A stretch of 34,002 bases of DNA from the NCBI GenBank assembly GCA_023251395.1, contig JAHEYW010000006.1, positions 1 to 34,002 on the forward strand. The letters run 5' to 3'. Made by a program: the position numbers and the translations under genes. Below, one piece after another: positions 1 through 8,654 of this stretch. Every line of letters starts with the position of its first letter. Within the stretch, counting starts at the first letter, position 1. The notes beneath the pieces are model-generated. The model had not been told where the DNA came from, made no database searches, and saw nothing but the letters and a program-made list of their open reading frames with translations. The stretch is from Bacteroidales bacterium. Lineage in GTDB: Bacteria; Bacteroidota; Bacteroidia; Bacteroidales; VadinHA17.

Positions 1-596
1 GAAAGGGACTTTTTCTTGCCAACAAATTCAACAATGAGGGTCATCCTGGCTGCATTTTCAAGTACTTCAATTTTATCAAATGCCTGGAGAAGATTTGATC
101 CGGTGGTCAGAACTCCATGATTTTCGAGCAACAGAATGTCAGATTGGGCAACAGATTCAGCGACCAGCTCTGCAAGTTTTTTTGAGCCCATGAGAGCATA
201 AGGGACAAAGGATGGTTCACTCAGTATAATAAGTGCTTCAGCTGTAAGCTTGATATCTATCTTGTTCTTCATTGCGGTGAACGCAGTGGTAAAGGTCGGA
301 TGTGCATGGACAATTGCCTTTACGTCTTTTTTTCTGTATACAGATAAGTGTACTTCTGATTCAATTGATGGCTTCAGATGAGGTGTAAGATTATCCCCAT
401 TCAGACTAAGGAGTCCAACTTCTTCACATTTCATGCTTCCCTTATCTGTTCCTGATGGTGTAAGTGCAATAATATCATCAGCTACCCTGAGGCTGATATT
501 TCCACCGGTAGTTGTCGTCAGTCCATGGCTGTACAGCCGGCGCATGAATCTGGCTACCTCTTTACGTTCAGTTTTATATTTCTTAGAATAATCCAT
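1..596 (-). CDS. Class II aldolase/adducin family protein (L-fuculose-phosphate aldolase-like), C-terminus truncated by window edge
   Basis: Manual reverse translation from ATG at 596-594: MDYSKKYKTERKEVARFMRRLYSHGLTTTTGGNISLRVADDIIALTPSGTDKGSM...VHAHPTFTTAF...LLLENHGVLTTGSNLLQAFDKIEVLENAARM. The GGNIS, HAHP and ENHGV motifs are typical of class II aldolases. Open at the left edge. Confidence 0.88.
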   Translation of the reverse strand, partial: MDYSKKYKTERKEVARFMRRLYSHGLTTTTGGNISLRVADDIIALTPSGTDKGSMKCEEVGLLSLNGDNLTPHLKPSIESEVHLSVYRKKDVKAIVHAHPTFTTAFTAMKNKIDIKLTAEALIILSEPSFVPYALMGSKKLAELVAESVAQSDILLLENHGVLTTGSNLLQAFDKIEVLENAARMTLIVEFVGKKKSL

Positions 597-670
597 CTGA
601 ATGATCCAAAGATAAAAATCTATTTTCTATCTGCTTTCGCTATTTATAAATTGTTTTACTATCACAGTAG

Positions 671-820
671 TTAATTCTACTTCGACAGATTAGAAAAATC
701 AACCTGTTTTTACCTTAATCCCTAAAGGGAACAGGTTGATTTTTCAGCTTGCTCCCTTTAGGGTCGGTACAAACAAGCTGAAAAATCAGATTAAAAAGCA
801 ATCTGTCAAAGTAGAGTTAA
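671..820. repeat. Nested inverted-repeat element with an outer ~21-bp stem and two competing 15-bp inner hairpins
   Basis: Outer arms ttaattctacttcgacagatt (671-691) and aatctgtcaaagtagagttaa (800-820) match at 19/21. Inner aaaaatcaacctgtt (694-708)/aacaggttgattttt (730-744) and tgatttttcagcttg (737-751)/caagctgaaaaatca (774-788) are perfect and share 737-744. Confidence 0.9.
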
Positions 821-987
821 AATGAATATCTGAATGTTCATAACAAAAGTAGAACGGCAGATAAAAAGGTATAGTGTTATTTCGTTATTTTGTTATCTGA
901 TCTTTTAACTGAAGAAAAATTCTTCTGCTTAGATGTACCTGGAAATTGTTTAATGTCAAATTGCAGCCGGAACAAATAAAATAGTTA

Positions 988-1851
988 ATGATTATTGCGT
1001 ATATAAATGGCAGATTCCTGCCAAAACAAGAGATCACCATTAGTCCTGATGACCGAGGTTTTCTTTTTGCTGATGGTGTTTACGAAGTTATCAGATGGTA
1101 TGAAGGTTTCTTCTATGATATGGAAGGACATCTCACCAGATTGAAAAGGAGCCTCAGGGAGCTAAGGATTGACTGGAAGGAGACCGATTCATATCCATCA
1201 ATTGCCAGGGAGCTGATAAAAATGAACGGTTTTGAGGACAAGCCCGCGATGGTATATTTACAGGTAACAAGAGGGGCTGCCCCTAGAACACATTCTTTCC
1301 CCTCATCAGAAATAAGCCCGACAATATATGGATATGCCTTTGATTTTGTTCCTGACAGAAAGGGTATAGAATCAGGAATCAGGGTAATGTTGAAGGAGGA
1401 TATCAGATGGAGCAGATGCGATATAAAATCAATTGCCCTTCTGCCAAATACACTGAGCTTTCAGGAAGCTTATGAAAAAGGAATGAAAGAATGTCTGTTT
1501 GTCCGCAATGGGATAATAACCGAAGGGTCAAGATCCAATGCTTTCTTTGTCATCAATAAGATCCTTTTCACACATCCTGAATCTAATTTTGTCCTTTCAG
1601 GGGTTACAAGAAAAAATATACTCCGGATTGCCCAGGAATCAGGAATTCAGGTTAAAGAGGAGGCCGTCCCTGAATCTAGCCTGCCTGCGATTGATGAGGC
1701 ATTCATCTCAAATACATCAGCTGAAGTCACTCCGGTAATCGAAATCGGTGGAATGAAAGTAGGAGCCGGTGTTCCCGGTCCGGTAACTCGTCTTATTTAT
1801 GAAGGATTTGGGAGAGAAATTTCTAAATTGAAAATTTCAAGGACCCTCTGA
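988..1851 (+). CDS. dat: Class IV PLP-dependent aminotransferase, D-amino-acid (D-alanine) transaminase-like
   Basis: ORF with YLQVTRGAAPRTHSFP and EDIRWSRCDIKSIALLPNTL, resembling D-amino acid transaminase motifs; EGSRSN and SNTSAEVTPV match the class IV fold. Confidence 0.8.
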   Translation: MIIAYINGRFLPKQEITISPDDRGFLFADGVYEVIRWYEGFFYDMEGHLTRLKRSLRELRIDWKETDSYPSIARELIKMNGFEDKPAMVYLQVTRGAAPRTHSFPSSEISPTIYGYAFDFVPDRKGIESGIRVMLKEDIRWSRCDIKSIALLPNTLSFQEAYEKGMKECLFVRNGIITEGSRSNAFFVINKILFTHPESNFVLSGVTRKNILRIAQESGIQVKEEAVPESSLPAIDEAFISNTSAEVTPVIEIGGMKVGAGVPGPVTRLIYEGFGREISKLKISRTL

Positions 1852-1902
1852 GAAGATAAAGGATAAGCAAATTATTCAGTACATAAGACCCACTTATTTT
1901 TT

Positions 1903-1910
1903 TATATTTG
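1903..1910 (+). promoter_or_regulatory. Candidate Bacteroidota -7 element (TATATTTG, TAnnTTTG) upstream of lysS
   Basis: Exact match to TAnnTTTG 27 bp upstream of the lysS ATG; no clear -33 TTTG seen. Confidence 0.45.
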
Positions 1911-1936
1911 CACAAATTTTTAAATGACCTTTTACT

Positions 1937-3658
1937 ATGAGTCTCAGCGAACAGGAACAGATACGACGACAGGCACTTGACGAATTAAGGAAGATTGGAA
2001 TAAACCCTTATCCGGCAGCCGAATTCACAACAAATGAATTTGCACAGGAAATTGTTGAAAAATTCGATCCTGAAAAGAATAATTTCCCGGATGTGACCCT
2101 GGCAGGAAGGATCATGAGCCGGCGTATAATGGGAAATGCTTCATTCGCCGAGATCATGGACTCTTCAGGCAGAATACAGATCTATCTGCGCCGCGATGAT
2201 ATCTGTCCGGGTGAAGACAAGACAATGTACAACACAGTCTTCAAGCACCTGTTGGATATAGGTGATATTGTCGGAGTAAAAGGTTTTGTTTTCAAAACCC
2301 AGATGGGAGAAACAACCATTCATGTAAAGGAATTAACACTTCTCAGTAAATCGATCCGGCCACTTCCAGTCGTTAAGGAGAAAGATGGTATTCTTTTCGA
2401 CGCAGTCACGGATCCTGAAATGAGATACCGGCAGAGATATGTTGACCTGATTGTAAATCCTCATGTCCGGGATATATTCCGGAAACGGACACAGATAATC
2501 CAGTCGATGAGGGAGTTGTTTAACTCAAAAGGATATCTCGAAGTTGAAACACCAATCCTTCAACCTATCCCTGGCGGAGCAACAGCAAGGCCTTTTATAA
2601 CTCACCATAACGCGCTTGATATACCTTTGTATCTGCGCATTGCAAATGAACTTTATCTCAAACGTCTGATTGTCGGCGGATTTGAAGGAGTATATGAATT
2701 TGCAAAGGATTTCCGTAATGAAGGAATGGACAGGACCCATAACCCTGAGTTCACCGTGATGGAGATCTATATATCGTATAAGGATTATAACTGGATGATG
2801 AGCTTTACTGAAGAAATAATCAGGAAAGCCGCAGTAGACCTCCATGGCTCAACAGTAGTCACTTATGGGGATAAAACTATCGATCTTACTCCTCCATATA
2901 AAAGGATTAGCATGCTTGATTCAATTAAGGAGAATACAGGTATTGACATTACGGGGATGAGTGAAGATGACCTCAGAAATGTTTGTGACAAACTGGCCGT
3001 TGCGCATGATAAAACGATGGGAAAAGGCAAGCTAATCGACGCTATTTTCAGTGAAAAATGTGAACATAGCCTTGTACAGCCAACTTTCATAATTGATTAT
3101 CCTGCAGAAACGTCGCCTCTGACAAAGATGCACAGGAGCAAACCCGGATTGACCGAAAGATTTGAGCTCTTCATCAATTGCAAAGAAATTGCCAACGCAT
3201 ATTCGGAGCTTAATGATCCGGTAGACCAGATGGAAAGGTTCCAGGACCAGCTTAAGCTATCTGAGAAAGGAGATGATGAAGCTATGTTCATTGACCTTGA
3301 TTTCGTCCGCGCGCTCGAATATGGAATGCCTCCGACATCAGGGATGGGAATGGGTATTGACAGGCTCACAATGCTTCTTACCAATCAATCATCAATTCAG
3401 GATGTTTTGCTATTCCCTCAGATGAAACCCGAGAAGAAATCATCTGCTGACGGGGATGAGAAATTCAATGCAGCAGGGATTCCGGCTGAATGGATCGATC
3501 CGCTTAGAAAGCTGGGGTATACAACTATCAGTAAACTCAGGGAAGTTGAGAAACACACCAAACTTCATCAGGATCTTTGCGGATTTAACAAGAAAAATAA
3601 ACTGGGTCTACAGAATCCGACACAGGATGAAGTGAAGGCCTGGCTTGAGAATAAATAG
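1937..3658 (+). CDS. lysS: Lysyl-tRNA synthetase, class II, with C-terminal extension
   Basis: Class II LysRS motifs ([31 protein letters not shown]). An ~70-aa C-terminal extension ([64 protein letters not shown]) follows the catalytic core. Confidence 0.97.
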   Translation: MSLSEQEQIRRQALDELRKIGINPYPAAEFTTNEFAQEIVEKFDPEKNNFPDVTLAGRIMSRRIMGNASFAEIMDSSGRIQIYLRRDDICPGEDKTMYNTVFKHLLDIGDIVGVKGFVFKTQMGETTIHVKELTLLSKSIRPLPVVKEKDGILFDAVTDPEMRYRQRYVDLIVNPHVRDIFRKRTQIIQSMRELFNSKGYLEVETPILQPIPGGATARPFITHHNALDIPLYLRIANELYLKRLIVGGFEGVYEFAKDFRNEGMDRTHNPEFTVMEIYISYKDYNWMMSFTEEIIRKAAVDLHGSTVVTYGDKTIDLTPPYKRISMLDSIKENTGIDITGMSEDDLRNVCDKLAVAHDKTMGKGKLIDAIFSEKCEHSLVQPTFIIDYPAETSPLTKMHRSKPGLTERFELFINCKEIANAYSELNDPVDQMERFQDQLKLSEKGDDEAMFIDLDFVRALEYGMPPTSGMGMGIDRLTMLLTNQSSIQDVLLFPQMKPEKKSSADGDEKFNAAGIPAEWIDPLRKLGYTTISKLREVEKHTKLHQDLCGFNKKNKLGLQNPTQDEVKAWLENK

Positions 3659-3665
3659 GGGGATA

Positions 3666-3700
3666 AAAAAAAAGGGGCTTATTACGGCCCCTTTCCCTTT
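3666..3700. terminator. Bidirectional intrinsic terminator between convergent lysS and the secreted hypothetical
   Basis: aaaaaaaaaggggc-ttattacg-gcccctttccctttttt: GC stem flanked by an A-tract and a T-tract. Confidence 0.75.
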
Positions 3701-3744
3701 TTAATTTAAACCTAAAACCAAACTATATTTATGTTGAAAGATGC

Positions 3745-4230
3745 TTAGTTTGAAGCGGTAAGATTCTCTACATTATTAAGCAGCATAGGAAAGAAAGCAG
3801 CTATGAGTCTGGTATTATCCCGCCTCCAGCCTTCTCCTGTAGTTAAGGCTTTCTGATGAAAATATTCTGCTCTGTTCAGGGCAGACTGAGAGGTTTTATA
3901 ACCCTCTCCTTCAAGACTGTTATCGAGTAAATTTACTCCAAAATAGTCCTTGTTGGCAACATACTTGACACTAAGAACATCAGAAATTACATAGTATATT
4001 TTCTGTTTCTTGTCCATGTCGACTGCAATCCTGACCTCCAGGTTTGAGTTTTCATAAGTAATGACGTATGGCAGGTGCTGTTTACCATTGATGGTCATAT
4101 ACTTATCATCAATTTCAACTTTATAGTTTCCCAGTGCAGAATATGTTTTCCCATCTGCAACAAATTTCCTCGCGTAGGAGGCCAGGCTTACAGCCAGTAT
4201 TAAACAGGCTACTAATAAAATTCTTTTCAT
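3745..4230 (-). CDS. Secreted hypothetical protein
   Basis: 161-aa ORF with an N-terminal signal peptide (MKRILLVACLILAVSLASYA). Confidence 0.7.
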   Translation of the reverse strand: MKRILLVACLILAVSLASYARKFVADGKTYSALGNYKVEIDDKYMTINGKQHLPYVITYENSNLEVRIAVDMDKKQKIYYVISDVLSVKYVANKDYFGVNLLDNSLEGEGYKTSQSALNRAEYFHQKALTTGEGWRRDNTRLIAAFFPMLLNNVENLTASN

Positions 4231-4479
4231 GGCTAATTGTGTTTACATTAATAATTAATTACTTGTCCAAAAAATTCTTTAAGGTCTTTTATTTCGTTCT
4301 TTACTGTCCTTTTCGATATAAAGACCGGATAGAAAGTAATTATGCTGCAAATTTTTTGTTAATGTTGTGTTAATTCAACGTATAGCATTGATTATCTGAT
4401 ACTTATAAGACCGTCTTTTTTTCTCTTAAATTATTGAAGAAGTTAAAATTCTAAATGTATACCCCCTGGTCGAATGAAC

Positions 4480-4661
4480 ACCTCACCCTATCCCGATAGC
4501 TATCGGGACCCTCTCCTTAAGGAGAGGGACTTAAAATCATGAATATCATAGCTTTACACCCCCTTCTCTTGAAAGAGAAGGGGGGCGGGGGGATGAGGTG
4601 ATAATTTCAGGAGAAGAGCCTGTCCCGACCGAAGCGTCGGGACAGGCTGGGGGATGAGGTG
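4480..4661. repeat. Cluster of four strong palindromes/hairpins (intergenic repeat element)
   Basis: tcccgatagctatcggga (4491-4508) and ccctctccttaaggagaggg (4509-4528) are perfect palindromes. ccccc ttctctt-ga-aagagaaggggg (4559-4584) and cctgtcccgac-cgaagc-gtcgggacagg (4619-4646) are perfect stems. cacctcaccc and gatgaggtg motifs flank them. Confidence 0.88.
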
Positions 4662-4828
4662 TTAAAATCAGGATAAAGTAATGCGGGATGCGTAAAAACC
4701 TATATAACGGAACTGAATTTACTTTTCTTCACACCGGATCTCAAGTGAAAAAAACATGAGAACATATAATATAAAAGGTATTTCTTCTAAATTTAAGTTC
4801 TGAAAGTAATTTTAAACAGATCATAAAA

Positions 4829-5449
4829 ATGCTCCATCTCTTAAAACATCCGCTTCTGACACATAAGCTTACTAACCTTCGCAGAAAAGATACTGATACC
4901 AAAGAATTCCGTGAAACTCTTGCAGAGATAGCCGGGCTTATGGCATATGAGATTACGCGAGACCTTCCGTTGAAGAAGATAACAATCGAAACACCCCTGG
5001 GCAGTTGTCATACCCACGAGCTTGCCATGGATGTGGTTCTGGTCCCGGTTTTACGTGCCGGACTCGGTATGGTCGGTGGTATTTCGAGTCTTATTCCATC
5101 AGCCAGAATAGGACATATCGGAATGTACAGGGATCATGAAACGCTGCAACCCATGACATACTATTCAAAATTTCCTGATAATCTCGGGGATGCAATGGTT
5201 ATGGTTCTCGACCCGATGCTGGCAACCGGAGGCAGCTCAACCGCTGCAATTAAGATAATTAAAGATCAGGGTGCAAAAAGCATTAAGCTGGTGTGTATCG
5301 TTGGAGCCCCTGAAGGAATTAAACGTATCGAAAAGGATCATCCCGATGTTCAGATTTATCTTGCAGGCCTTGATGAATCCCTGAATGATAAAGGCTATAT
5401 TGTTCCGGGTCTCGGGGATGCCGGTGACAGGATATTCGGTACGAAGTAG
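4829..5449 (+). CDS. upp: Uracil phosphoribosyltransferase
   Basis: 206 aa; PVLRAGLGMVGG, VLDPMLATGGSSTAAI and GLGDAGDRIFGTK are UPRTase motifs. Confidence 0.96.
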   Translation: MLHLLKHPLLTHKLTNLRRKDTDTKEFRETLAEIAGLMAYEITRDLPLKKITIETPLGSCHTHELAMDVVLVPVLRAGLGMVGGISSLIPSARIGHIGMYRDHETLQPMTYYSKFPDNLGDAMVMVLDPMLATGGSSTAAIKIIKDQGAKSIKLVCIVGAPEGIKRIEKDHPDVQIYLAGLDESLNDKGYIVPGLGDAGDRIFGTK

Positions 5450-5561
5450 TGTCAGTGAGTCGTGCAGTCGTGCAGTCTTAAGGTCTTGTAGCCTAAAGGT
5501 CTAAATTATAAACCTCAGGTTTGCCAAAACAATTACTAACTTTCGCATGTTAAACTGATAT

Positions 5562-6497
5562 ATGGCGAACCAATTCGTTATTGAAGCTAAAAACGTCTGG
5601 AAATCCTTCAAGACCGTGCAGGCTGTAAAAGGTGTTGACATAAAAATTCCTGAGGGGCAGTTTGTTGCACTTCTTGGGCCGAATGGTGCAGGAAAAACGA
5701 CGTTTGTGGAGATGATTGAAGGTATCCAAAAACCAGACTGTGGGGAGATAACAATTATGGGGAAGACCTGGAAAGGAAATGAGGATGAACTTCACCGCTT
5801 TCTTGGAATCTCACTTCAGGAAACTTTATTTATCGACAAGTTAAACGTATTTGAAACACTTGATCTTTTTGCATCTTTCTTCGACCTTGGAAAGCAAAAG
5901 GTTAATGAGATAATTGAAATTGTCGGGCTGGAGGAAAAGAGAAAATCATATGTGGTTAACCTTTCTGGCGGACAGCGTCAGAGACTGGCCCTTGGTGTAT
6001 CGCTGATAAATGATCCAAAGATCCTTCTTCTTGACGAGCCGACAACAGGCCTTGATCCAAATGCAAGAAGGGAAATATGGGAAATACTTCAGCGGCTTAA
6101 AGATAAAGCCGGTACTTCAATGATCCTTACAACTCACTATATGGAGGAGGCAGAAAATCTTTGCGACTATATCATTATTTTGGATAATGGAAAGATTCTG
6201 AAAGAAGGTACTCTCAGTCAGCTGCTCGATGAAGACACAAACCAGAAGGTCATTGAATTTACCACAGAGAAAGGAGTTTTACCGGAGGATGCTCATGGGC
6301 CCGACCTTCCCTTTTCAATCCGTCGTGAACCAACAGGAAATAAGGGTTATGTTACACTGACAAATTTTGAATCTGATCTCCCTGTATTCATGTCCTATCT
6401 TAAATCGAGGAACATTAGTCTGCGAAATATGGAATGCAGAAGAAAAACACTTGATGATCTTTTTGTTTCACTTACAGGGAGGAAGATTGATGAATAG
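5562..6497 (+). CDS. ABC transporter ATP-binding protein (ABC-2/CcmA type)
   Basis: Walker A GPNGAGKTT, signature LSGGQRQRL, Walker B ILLLDEPTTGLDP, TTHYMEEAE. Confidence 0.96.
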   Translation: MANQFVIEAKNVWKSFKTVQAVKGVDIKIPEGQFVALLGPNGAGKTTFVEMIEGIQKPDCGEITIMGKTWKGNEDELHRFLGISLQETLFIDKLNVFETLDLFASFFDLGKQKVNEIIEIVGLEEKRKSYVVNLSGGQRQRLALGVSLINDPKILLLDEPTTGLDPNARREIWEILQRLKDKAGTSMILTTHYMEEAENLCDYIIILDNGKILKEGTLSQLLDEDTNQKVIEFTTEKGVLPEDAHGPDLPFSIRREPTGNKGYVTLTNFESDLPVFMSYLKSRNISLRNMECRRKTLDDLFVSLTGRKIDE

Positions 6498-7632
6498 GAT
6501 CGTCAGGTTTAACCAGCTTTGGCGGCTAACAATAGCACTGCTTCTGGAAATAATCAGGGAACCAGGTGTTCTTTTCTGGGGAATTCTTTTTCCAATTCTC
6601 ATGTCGCTCGGCCTTGGTATTGCTTTCACTAAAAAAACCGATGTCATTAGAAAAGTAGCCGTTGTGGAACAAAACGAAAGTCAGGTTACTAAAAGGGATA
6701 CAGGAGCTATCTACAAATTTCTGAATTCAAGATGCGAACTGAACACATCCGGGAAGGCTGATTCTTACAATTGGAAATATACCATTAAAGACGAGAAGCT
6801 GGGAAATTCGATTTTCCTTTTTTACAAAATGGAACAGGAAGAAGCGATGAAACTGCTCAAACGTGGAACTGTTAACGTGCTTTTAATCAATAAGAATGGT
6901 GCGACAGAATATCATTTTGATCCTATGAATCCTGATGCGCAGCTGACATATCTTAAACTCAGCGGTATTTTAGGTACCGGAATGACAAGTGATGTGAAAG
7001 GCAGTGGTGAAATCAGACCATTGACTGTAACCGGGACGCGCTATATAGATTTCCTTGTACCCGGACTGATCACCATGGGTGTAATGATGTCATCAATGTG
7101 GGGAATAAGCTATGGCATCATTGAAAAAAGATCAAAGAAACTCCTCAGAAGGCTGGTAGCGACCCCAATGAAGAAATCTCATTTTCTCATTGCCCTGATA
7201 ACTGTGAGATTATTAATGAACTTCATTGAATCACTGGTTTTGTTCCTGTTTGCGCTTATCGCATTTAAGCTTAAGATACAGGGTGATATATCTTCACTTA
7301 TTGTAATGTTTCTTGCAGGAAACATTGCCTTTGCAGGTATTGCAGTTTTTGTATCATCACATACATCAAATACTGAGGTAGGAAATGGACTGATAAATTT
7401 CGTTGTTTTTCCGATGACTGTCCTCTCAGGGATCTTCTTCAGCTATCAGAATTTTCCGGACTGGAGCCTTCCCGTTATCAGGAACCTGCCCCTGACGATG
7501 ATGACTGATGGAATCAGGAGTATATTTAATGAAGGGGCAGGATATGCCGAGGTTGCCTTCCCAATTGTTATCCTGACATTTACCGGTATAGTCTTCTTCT
7601 TTGCAGGATTAAAAATATTCAAATGGCACTGA
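6490..7632 (+). CDS. ABC-2 type transporter permease
   Basis: ATG at 6490 overlaps the ATPase stop (ATGAATAG), suggesting translational coupling. Multiple TM segments; the ORF-track start at 6367 is inside the ATPase gene. Confidence 0.92.
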   Translation: MNRIVRFNQLWRLTIALLLEIIREPGVLFWGILFPILMSLGLGIAFTKKTDVIRKVAVVEQNESQVTKRDTGAIYKFLNSRCELNTSGKADSYNWKYTIKDEKLGNSIFLFYKMEQEEAMKLLKRGTVNVLLINKNGATEYHFDPMNPDAQLTYLKLSGILGTGMTSDVKGSGEIRPLTVTGTRYIDFLVPGLITMGVMMSSMWGISYGIIEKRSKKLLRRLVATPMKKSHFLIALITVRLLMNFIESLVLFLFALIAFKLKIQGDISSLIVMFLAGNIAFAGIAVFVSSHTSNTEVGNGLINFVVFPMTVLSGIFFSYQNFPDWSLPVIRNLPLTMMTDGIRSIFNEGAGYAEVAFPIVILTFTGIVFFFAGLKIFKWH

Positions 7633-7713
7633 CACTGAAAATATTCTTTATAATTAATGCAGCATCCTGATTTTCTATGAGTCTTTAGATCAAACCAATA
7701 AATTAGGAAGCAA

Positions 7714-8436
7714 ATGAAAAGCCTGAAAATTTTTCTGATCATATTAGTCAGTTTAACCCTTATTGCATCATGTATCAATGGCCAGATCCACAAGACAGTA
7801 AGGGGCAATGGCGATGTTGTAAAGAAAGAAAGAAATGTTGAATCGTTCGACGGAATAAAAGTAAGTTCCGGTGTAAGCGTTTACCTTCGTCAGGGGGACA
7901 AAGAATCGGTTACAGTTGAAGCTGACGAAAATCTTCATGAATATATAATTTCAGAAGTAAAAGGAGGTGTGTTACATGTCTATTCAGATGCCATTATCCG
8001 CAATGCTGAAAGGGAAAGGGTATATGTCACAATGAAAGAAATACATTCCCTGAAAACAAGCAGTGCCGGCGATATTATCGGCGAAGCACCTCTTAAATGT
8101 GAGGATGTCGAAATTGGGGTAAGCAGCGCCGGTGATATTAAACTTGAGATTACTGCAAAAAATGTCGAAGTCGATATAAGCAGTTCAGGTAATGTCAGGT
8201 TGACCGGGGAAGCAGAAAAGCTTAATGCAAACCTGAGCAGTGCCGGGAACCTTGAAGCATATGATTTCAAAGTAAAAGAAGCTGACGTTTCTGTTTCAAG
8301 CGCGGGTGATGCAAAAGTATTTGCCTCTGAACGAATTCATGCACGCGCATCAAGTGCAGGTGATATAACATACAAAGGCGATCCGGAATATGTTGACGCA
8401 CACTCATCGAGTGCAGGAGGTATTCATAGAAGGTAA
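7714..8436 (+). CDS. DUF2807/GIN (putative auto-transporter adhesin head) domain lipoprotein
   Basis: Lipobox-like LIASC at the N-terminus; repeated SSAGD/SSSGN turns typical of the GIN beta-helical domain. Confidence 0.85.
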   Translation: MKSLKIFLIILVSLTLIASCINGQIHKTVRGNGDVVKKERNVESFDGIKVSSGVSVYLRQGDKESVTVEADENLHEYIISEVKGGVLHVYSDAIIRNAERERVYVTMKEIHSLKTSSAGDIIGEAPLKCEDVEIGVSSAGDIKLEITAKNVEVDISSSGNVRLTGEAEKLNANLSSAGNLEAYDFKVKEADVSVSSAGDAKVFASERIHARASSAGDITYKGDPEYVDAHSSSAGGIHRR

Positions 8437-8472
8437 TATACCACATAATATATATCCCTTCATTATTACAGG

Positions 8473-8507
8473 AGGCTGTTCCAGAATACCGGAACGGCTT
8501 TTTTTTG
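8473..8507 (+). terminator. Intrinsic terminator downstream of the DUF2807 gene
   Basis: aggctgttcc-agaatacc-ggaacggctttttttt: stem followed by a T-tract. Confidence 0.75.
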
Positions 8508-8538
8508 CCCCCTAAATCCCCCTAAAGGGGGACTTCAA
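8508..8538. repeat. Short GC hairpin repeat (ccccctaaatccccctaaagggggacttc)
   Basis: tccccctaaaggggga palindromic hairpin at 8517-8532; related to ccctaaaggg/ccctttaggg within 719-763. Confidence 0.6.
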
Positions 8539-8630
8539 CATATATTATATTTGAATGTTAACCTTTTATAGCTCCTATTCAGGAAAGTTCCTAAAGCTAT
8601 CATATATGTCCTTCCTGACAGCTTTTTTCG

Positions 8631-8638
8631 TAACTTTG
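8631..8638 (+). promoter_or_regulatory. Candidate Bacteroidota -7 element (TAACTTTG) upstream of gpsA
   Basis: Exact TAnnTTTG match 17 bp before the gpsA ATG. Confidence 0.5.
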
Positions 8639-8654
8639 TATCAAATGGAATGAC

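Noticed and set aside
2525-3384. Antisense ORFs within lysS (2525..2845, 2863..3090, 3097..3384)
   Set aside because: Shadow ORFs opposite a confidently identified core gene; compositionally non-protein-like and without family motifs. The same applies to the many 60-130 aa ORFs antisense to other identified genes.
4134-4373. 79-aa ORF overlapping the start of the secreted hypothetical
   Set aside because: Runs antisense through a signal-peptide region into AT-rich intergenic DNA; no motif support.
6367-6489. Upstream extension of the ABC permease ORF
   Set aside because: Lies inside the ATPase gene in another frame; the ATG at 6490 with an overlapping stop is the typical coupled start.
8059-8430. 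SSAGD-encoding periodic pattern as a possible tandem DNA repeat
   Set aside because: The periodicity is at protein level (GIN/beta-helix turns); nucleotide copies have diverged, so it is not a DNA tandem repeat array.
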